This document shows positions 57,420-64,000 of a stretch of 64,000 nt of DNA, piece after piece. Position numbers and translations under genes: made by a program. The notes beneath the pieces were generated by a model. That model was not told the origin of the DNA, searched no databases, and saw only the letters and a program-made list of their open reading frames with translations. This DNA is from Erodium maritimum (lineage: Eukaryota; Streptophyta; Magnoliopsida; Geraniales; Geraniaceae): the NCBI GenBank assembly GCA_963921825.1, contig OY997593.1, positions 66,448,039 to 66,512,038 on the forward strand, given 5' to 3'. The stretch's first letter is position 1, and each line of letters begins with the position of its first letter.

Positions 57420-57607
57420 GGAACGGCAAAGGGACAAATTTGATTTTAGATTTGTCTTTTCTGTTCTTAAATAAAATGTATGTTCGTCGTTGTCAAGGAA
57501 AGGTGGATCAATTTGGACAAGAGTCATTTTTAACGCACATGGACCGCGTCACTAATCACTATATATTTTTTCCAAGAAGGTAGTTAAACAACGTACTAAT
57601 GTATGGA

Positions 57608-59063
57608 TAGGGATGGAATCAGTACCCGGACCCGGCGGGGATCCGACCTGGCCGACCCGAAAAAATCAGACCGGGACTGGATATTTTTACAAACGGGTTG
57701 GGCCCGATTAGTTTGAACGGGTTTTTAACCGAGACCGTGCCGGGCTCGGGATTGGTACTACCCGACTCGGACCCGGCCCGATATGTTACTAAATAAAAAA
57801 AAAAAACTAAATATATTTGTTAATTGTTACTTGTTTTTTTTATACGGGAAAGAAGTATTGTATTACGATTTCATATCATGCTTACAAGAAAGGACATAAC
57901 AGTCCCGGATACCAGATTTTTGTCCCAACCGGCCGTAGCCCGTCGGGCGCACATGGTTCCATACATATAATCTGCTTTGTTTCGGAGATCCAACCTCAAG
58001 AGTTATTCGATCCAACGTTACAAAATGATAATAAACCAAAGTCCTAAACTTATTTAGCCATAAGATTATTTGACCTAAAACAGTGAAATTTTCTAGAGAA
58101 TCAACTTTACCGCGGATTCCCCGAGACCTCCCTGCTGCTAAAGATTGTTCGGGGTTGAGAGTCCCGATTTTGGGTGCCTGTGAAATAGGTACCAACCTAC
58201 CGTCCCTCCTCCTGGATCCCAGATCCATCGAGGGAGCGGACCCATGCCGTCGAGGGGTGACCCTGGGGCGGTAGGCCGCTGCAAATGAAAGACGGCACGT
58301 GGAGCCCGTATTCCGGAGAACGGCAGGGGGGCACGGTGGTTGCTGGCTCGAGGGCGGGGCCGGTCCGGCGATGCAGGAACGGTAGCGTGAGACGAGGGAG
58401 AGTTTGTGGAACAGATTGAACGATGGGCGGCGACCTGCGGAGGTATACCGGCTGCAAAAAAGACAAAAACAAAAAAATAAAACCCATAAATGGGTAGATT
58501 GGAACCTATCCATAGGGAAACCCGTCAAGGGTAACCAGAAAGGTTTTGAGTCAGGAGCTTCATTGGTGGAGAAAAGGTGGGGGGTAGGGAGAGGGGGGAG
58601 GTTGCGCTGAGAGAGCGGAGCCCCTAGGGTTTGTCCAATCCTGTTTCAGAATTGTTACTTGTTTATTTGTCTGAGATGATGAAATTATTATTATAGTTTT
58701 GCTAAGAGGCAATAATATTATGAATTGTGATAAAACTAGTGATTATATTATGCTTGTAATCGTGCATAGTTATTGAGTATGTTATATGTTGTCATATAAA
58801 TATATTGAATTTTTACGCATCATATATACATGATTTGTCAATATAAATTGAGTAGTAAAATAAAATTATGGTTTCCTGGAAAAAAGAAATACAACTTTTA
58901 TATTGGATGGATAGGGTAATACTCGATTCGATCGAGCCACAAACGGACTGGACAACAAGCGGGCCACTATTGGGTCTCGGACGGGCTCAGACGCAGGTAG
59001 GGGAAATAGGGCCGAGCCTGGGTATCACAAACCCGACCCAGACATTGCCCATTTCCATCCCTA
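57608..59063. mobile_element. hAT-type element (1,456 bp) with 8-bp target duplication
   Basis: Terminal inverted repeats TAGGGATGGAAT... and, reversed from the right, TAGGGATGGAAATGGG. The sub-terminal parts are rich in GGGxCCCG words at both ends. Flanks are TGTATGGA (57600-57607) and TGTATGGC (59064-59071), a 7/8 match to an 8-bp hAT duplication. No hAT transposase was seen. The middle (57.85-58.6 kb) has a GC-rich block open in one minus frame for 221 codons, without recognised domains. Confidence 0.78.
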
Positions 59064-59071
59064 TGTATGGC

Positions 59072-59794
59072 TTTGTTAGTGTTTGTAGTAAACATTCATC
59101 CTCTCTTCTTTCAGTCAATGGAGTTTCATTTCTTTGTTGTATGTGGCCTCTTTCTTTGGGTCTCGTATACCACCTCCATCAATGCAACATTTTCCTCCTT
59201 CCTCTTTGTATGTTCTACTATCCCACAACCACGAGCAATTGAGCTTCACCGTTTTATCCTGCGTCGCTGTCGCCCTCATCCACCATAGCTCACGATCTTG
59301 CACCCCACTTCATCCTCTATCGCCAATGTCGGTACCGCTACCTCCTCCGCTGCCAACGTCGCCACCGCCACCTTTGCTCTTTCCACCAGAGCCGCCATCC
59401 TCGCCTCCGCCACATGCCTGCTTCCTACCTCGCTAGTATGGACCGAAAAAGATCACACATCTTCTCAACTGCCCGATGATCTTCCAAGGTCAATGATGGC
59501 CCGATCTAGGGCCCGGCGCTAGGACTATAGTGCATGCGATCAATCGGGGAACCTATACAAAAGCGCTCCATCCCTATCCGTTGGATCGGGACCCTAACAC
59601 CCTCTCTCAAAGTGGTCCTAAAAGTGTTGGAGAGCAGAGCATTGCAGAATAGAGAATTGTAGAGCTTGTGAGCGGTTGTTCTCAATCGATTGTCTTCTAA
59701 AAGGGCCTCTAAGACTTTCTTTCTTGTAATTTAGGTTGTCAAGCAGTAAAGCATCCCTTTTTCATTGTCATTTTATCTATTTCTTGTGTTATTA
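59072..59794. other. Intergenic DNA between hAT and Tourist-like elements
   Basis: Contains a serine/proline-codon-like CCTCC-rich stretch at 59290-59430, with short frames only. No feature named. Confidence 0.4.
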
Positions 59795-60106
59795 GAGCAC
59801 CTCCAGCGGGTCGTGTCAGCGGGTCGTTGCAGGCGCTGGCATGGCGCTGGCACGACTCGCTAACACATCTGGTCGTGTCAGGGGGGTCGTATCAGCCGGT
59901 CGTTGCAGAATCCTGCAACGACGCGTAGTCGTGGTAGGAGCTGCTTTAGAGGAGAGAGAATCCTATTTTGCTCCAAAAACAACCTCTTAACATGGCTCTT
60001 TGACACTAATAGTGTCAGACCATTGGAGAAGCCATGTCAAGAAGCCAAAAAGTACTTCCTAACATGGCTCCTTGACACTAGTAGTGTCATACCATTGGAG
60101 ATGCTC
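59795..60106. mobile_element. Tourist-like MITE (PIF/Harbinger type), 312 bp
   Basis: Ends GAGCACCTCCAGCGGGTCGT and, reversed, GAGCATCTCCAATGGTATGA. TTA lies on both sides (59792-59794, 60107-60109). Two internal repeats of aacatggctc.ttgacacta.tagtgtca lie near the right end. Confidence 0.8.
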
Positions 60107-60109
60107 TTA

Positions 60110-60544
60110 GTGATACAAGACTAACAGTGTTGACGGCTTGAAGCTCGTCCATGATAAAGGAGGAAGGTGGCTTGTGTTATAAGGGAAGGAGGAGGAGACC
60201 GAAGGTACCTTCGTTTCTGGGTTTTGGGGACTTCGAAAAAATCGATTCTTCAGCTATCTTCGGCTCGAACCTAAGTCCTGCTGCAATCTATATCCATTGA
60301 ATAAACTAAAACCAAGAAGAACAAAAAAAGATCTCATCTGTTCTCAAAACCCATAAACAATTTGGACCTCAAATTGTCTCTTGTTACTATTGTGTATCTG
60401 GGAGGAGTGTTATTTGTTTTAATGCTATATGTGAGGAGTGATTCTGAAATGTTCTTTGTTCAATATGTCCTGTGCTTCATGTATGTGTCCTTTTTCAATA
60501 TGGTTCATAAATGATATTCAATCTGTGAATGATTATTATATATA
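60110..60544. other. Intergenic DNA
   Basis: No recognised feature. Confidence 0.4.
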
Positions 60545-60946
60545 GGGGTAAACTACAAATGCATACCCTGAAATTGGTACGTTTAACCGATGATTACCTT
60601 AAAGTTCAAAAATTACTGATTCATACTCTGAAGTTACAACTTGTAACTAGAAACCCTTTCTGTCAGCTAAAATAAAGAAAACACCGTCAGTAATTTTTTA
60701 AATAATTTTTTTTTAAATAAAACTGAAGTGATTTTTTAAATAAAAATGAAGTCATTAAATAAGTAAATATATATATATATAAAGTGATTTTTAAATATTT
60801 TTTAAAATAATTATTGAAGTGTAGTTGAGGGTATTTTCGTCATTTTAATTGACGGGGGGTTTCTAGTTACAAGTTGTAACTTTAGGGTATGCATCAATAC
60901 TTTTTAAACTTCAGGTCAACTTCAGGGTATGCATTAGTAGTTTACC
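60545..60946. repeat. MITE-like element with ~110-bp inverted repeats
   Basis: The left starts GGGGTAAACTACAAATGCAT; the right reversed starts GGTAAACTACTAATGCATAC. Both continue through CCCTGAA.TTG to GTTACAACTTGTAACTAGAAA and CCC. Flanking atatata on both sides could be part of an imperfect duplication (7 of 9 bases). Confidence 0.78.
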
Positions 60947-61271
60947 ATATATACAGAAATTGAGCTTGTTTTGACAATTCAAACACATGACTACCATTAT
61001 GTATTGCCCAGTCATACCGTGTGATTTGGACATGACTAATTGGTTTTTGTTTTTTCGTTTTTGCGAATTTCAAAATATTACCTAGTCATATGAAAACCAC
61101 GTGATAAGAATGAAGTTTTATTGTTAATACGGATATAAAACCTGGACAGTACATACAAGTAGTTATGTGTTTAAGTTACATGACACAAATTGTTAAACCA
61201 GAAACAAACACAATAAAAATCAATTAAGAGTGCATTAGCTGCTACACACATAGTATCATTGAGAGATAAGT
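60947..61271. other. Probable 3' region of annexin copy B
   Basis: Resembles the region below annexin A (for example ttacatgacacaaattgttaa and caaacacaataaaaatcaat), so it was part of the duplicated unit. Confidence 0.6.
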
Positions 61272-63412
61272 TCAAGCAGCTCCAATCAAAGTTAGAAGCA
61301 TCTTCTCATAGTCCCCAGAGGTATCTCTCATTATTGCTTTGTCCAGAGGCTTGTTGTACCTCCTACGGAACCCTTCCATTATGCCCTTCATAGAGAACTC
61401 AGCCTGAGTGACAATAACTCTGGTCAGAGCTTCCTCGTTAGTTCCCGCTCCAGAAATGGCCCGCTGAAGAACTTTCTGAAAGTACCTCTCAGGGTTTGTC
61501 AAGCATTTCATGGTTGCTCTCAGAAAAGCAACCTCTTTGTCCCTTGCGTTCATATTCTTGAGATCCTTGTTAATGTAGTTGTCAAATTGGTCATAGTACT
61601 GGTCAAGTGTAGCCTTTATTTGAGCTTTGCTTCTTGTTGACAAGATCGCGATAAGGTCCTCGTGATAATAGTCCTTCTCTGAGATTTTGTCATGGAGTAT
61701 CTTGGCCTCTGATTTGGCAAGTGTATCGTTGACTTCAGGCCCCTCGTACCGGTAAGCTGTCAAAAGGGGTAACAAAAGCTGCAAGAAGATTATGCAGTTA
61801 AGTAGGGAGCTGATCTTGTTGTAATTCAGCTAAAGCGGTGTTAAGATCATAATAACCTTGCGAGGATTTCCGGTTAAGTGATGAACAACATCTTCTTCAA
61901 GAGATTTCTTGGTACGAGCAAGGTAGGCTTGGCGAACAAGAAAGAGTTCATGAGAGGTTCTTGTACAAGCTATTTCCAATAGAACATAATTAGGTTTTGA
62001 ACTCTTCTTCCCCGTAGCTTCATAAGCCAGCAAGGCGTCACGCTCAGTAGGGCTGAACGTCCACAGAAGCACTACCCTCTATTTACAATAAAGGAATTCA
62101 AAAACATCAGCTTTTTATGTTAGGGATCGAAAGCTTCAACCTCAGCCTTTGAGGTTGGTAATGGCACTTAGACTTGTAAACAGCACATCTGGATACTAAC
62201 ATTTAGCACTCTTAACATAAACAGAAACAATATACATACTCCATTTTACTGGTGCATTTTCATTTCCATTAGCAATATTGAAAGTGAAGTGAAGACACTA
62301 ACCTCAAAAGCGCCTGAAGTTTCTTTATACAGATCTTTGAGGAGATCCACCCCATAATTCTCAGCATAAGTTTGTTGAATCAACCGGCGTTGAGTTGCAT
62401 TTCTGTGACCCAATATGGATATGATCTTCTCCTCATCGGTTCCCAATCCTGCAAGTATGGAACAGCTATTCATTTGATTGCTTGAAACTGTGCAAAACGC
62501 CAAAACTTGGTTTTCAAGTACAAAGTTCCATGAGATATTCATTTTTTACAACTTGTATCCATCTTCTTAGATAATGGCAAAAAATACCATGAACCTGTCT
62601 ATTATTGCATTTTGTATGGATTTGTTTCAAAATGTCATTTTACCCTTGAAAATTTCAATTTTATAAACAATAATTAAAGAACAAAAAAATTAAATTTCCC
62701 TAACTCTTAAATTTCTCACTCTTTGTATGGTGAAAGAGGGAATCAGGGAACTAATTAAAGGATGTGAAAATTAAGTTTTTTTTTTTGTTAATTTTCAAAT
62801 GTAAATTGCAGGGTAAGTTATAATTTTTTTTACATATTGTAACAACAAAAAGACAAGTTCAGACTACTTTTTACATAATGTATTCATGAATATCTCTGCA
62901 TATTTTCCGGTCTAACTACATATAAATCTTTTATGAATCATAATCAATTAAAGAGCATGCATGATGCATACTCAGGTCCATTAATGTGACAGATCAATTG
63001 ACAAGAGACTTCTCACATAAGAGATTCAATCTAATTACCAATCCTAAATTTGTTTCTTCAACTCATAGATTTGAAGAACTCCAAAGTCAACATTTGAAGC
63101 TAGCCCTTGTATAAATAAGAGTACATAAACACATTTAATCACACACAAAAAATATATATTTATAAACCCAATAGACACAAGCCTCACTCACAAACAAAAG
63201 CAAAATATATAAACAAGATTGGGATAATTTTATTTGGTTTTCGGATTGAATGAAACAGAAATCAATATAGACGAAACCCATCAATGGCATAAAGCTTATA
63301 CAATGGGAAGCGTAGAGAGGGAGAGAAGAAAGCGACCTTCGAAAGCTTTCCTGAGCTCCGCACAATCTTCGTCGGCGGGAGGCACCTCATCCGGCACTGT
63401 AAGCGTCGCCAT
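61272..63412 (-). CDS. Plant annexin, copy B
   Basis: Four exons: 63412-63337, 62448-62303, 62078-61857 and 61778-61272. They give 316 residues, and each exon is identical in length to copy A. Repeat 1 keeps GLGTDEE. Repeat 4 reads GAGTNEE where copy A has GMGTDEE, so an acidic side chain in that loop is replaced by asparagine, and residue 259 differs too. Expected role: calcium-dependent membrane binding. High identity in exons, introns and the upstream region indicates a fairly recent tandem duplication. It could be a partly specialised copy. Confidence 0.95.
62531..62908. repeat. Degraded MITE in intron 1 of annexin B
   Basis: Homologous to the intron-1 MITE of copy A (gagatattcattttt, acaacttgtatccatcttctt, aaaaagacaagttcagacta), with part of the left end missing. 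The insertion predates the gene duplication. Confidence 0.7.
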
Positions 63413-63476
63413 TGTCCTTGTGAACCGTGATTGTCAATTGGGGACGATGAATCAGATTTTAGATTTGATATGAATT

Positions 63477-63484
63477 CATGCATG
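63477..63484. promoter_or_regulatory. RY element upstream of annexin B
   Basis: CATGCATG 65 bp above the ATG, in the same context as in copy A. Confidence 0.45.
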
Positions 63485-63659
63485 AGAACGGCAAAGGGAC
63501 AAAATTGATTTTAGATTTGTCTCTATACGTTCGTCATTGTCAAGGGAGAGTGGATCAATTTGGACACGAGTCACTTTTAACACACATTTGAACCGTTATG
63601 TTAATCCTTTTTTATACCATAAGAATATCTCAAATGAGTTTTTTTAAGCATGAATTGAG

Positions 63660-64000
63660 GTTGTTTTTTTAGAGGAAAGATTCATTAATAAATTAACAAA
63701 CCTTACAAACCGAACATGAGACGAAGCTAACAAACGATGGAACAAGCGTTACATCTATCGATCGTTCCCAAGAGCCTAAGGAACGACCGACGAGATGAAT
63801 AGCTCTCGATACGGGCGACGCAGCGCCTAAATAACCAACTACTATCAGGTCGGTCCTCTTTATCGGGTCTCTAAAGAGATATGCCGATAAAGAATTCTGA
63901 CCCGACACACTACAACCTGTCAGATATCCGAGATTCTGACAGGGAGGACAAAATAGAAACCAGATAAACGCAAACAAAATAAACAACAAAATAATAAACA
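63660..64000 (-). repeat. Possible poly(A)-ended retroposon, partial
   Basis: The plus strand shows a T run and aggaaagattcattaataaa, followed by ~300 bp unlike the annexin flank. A similar T-run plus gggaaagaagtattgtatta occurs at 57836 in the hAT element. This could be the 3' end of a minus-strand LINE or SINE cut by the window edge. No domain was seen. Confidence 0.25.

Noticed and set aside
57863-58528. 221-codon minus-strand frame as a host gene
   Set aside because: It lies inside the hAT element, ignores its boundaries of composition, has no recognisable domain and no convincing start; kept only as a possible captured segment.
1-64000. tRNA or rRNA genes
   Set aside because: I looked for A/B box pairs and rRNA-like blocks by eye and recognised none; tRNAscan-SE would be needed to exclude tRNAs firmly.

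Overview
The window is nuclear DNA of a flowering plant, most likely a eudicot. The evidence is short GT-AG introns, plant-only gene families (LNK clock coactivator, plant laccases with miR397 sites, plant annexins), and plant retrotransposon clades primed by initiator tRNA-Met. No prokaryotic, organellar or viral gene set is present, and I found no CRISPR array or rRNA gene. All gene models below were built by hand from reading frames and splice sites. Each multi-exon model sums to an intact frame.

Layout. 1-17.7 kb: two head-to-tail Ty3/gypsy elements of Tekay/Del chromovirus type, both on the minus strand. They share an unusual 'one and a half' LTR junction at 4894-8739, and the second element interrupts a LINE-like DUF4283 gag remnant (17.67-18.06 kb). 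18.3-21.3 kb: a PHP-domain phosphoesterase gene (+, 5 exons). 21.6-25.2 kb: an ERGIC3/Erv46-type ER-Golgi cargo receptor gene (-, 13 exons), convergent with the PHP gene. 25.7-26.8 kb: a possible 81-aa small-protein gene (+). 26.8-29.0 kb and 38.1-40.2 kb: a tandem pair of LAC17-like laccases (-), each with a miR397 site. They are separated by a transposon nest: a decayed Ty1/copia element flanked by a ~230-bp direct repeat, and a PIF/Harbinger deletion derivative with TAA target duplications. 41.6-44.6 kb: an LNK1-like clock/light gene (-, 7 coding exons, G-box upstream). 46-51 kb: mostly unexplained intergenic DNA with one inverted-repeat element. 51.6-54.3 kb: a Pumilio/PUF gene (+, 5 exons) whose repeats predict UGUAUAUA recognition. 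55.2-57.3 kb and 61.3-63.4 kb: a tandem pair of annexins (-, 4 exons each) sharing an old intron-1 MITE. They are separated by a hAT element with an 8-bp target duplication, a Tourist-like MITE with TTA duplications and another long-TIR MITE.

The host genes are not an operon. The two laccases probably act together in lignin polymerisation under common miR397 control, and the two annexins are a recent duplicate pair. The rest is ordinary neighbourhood. I did not find a convincing new multi-gene system. The most interesting material is structural: the hybrid LTR, the nearly identical LTR pair around a coding-dead element, the duplicated flank around the copia element, and the small unnamed gene.
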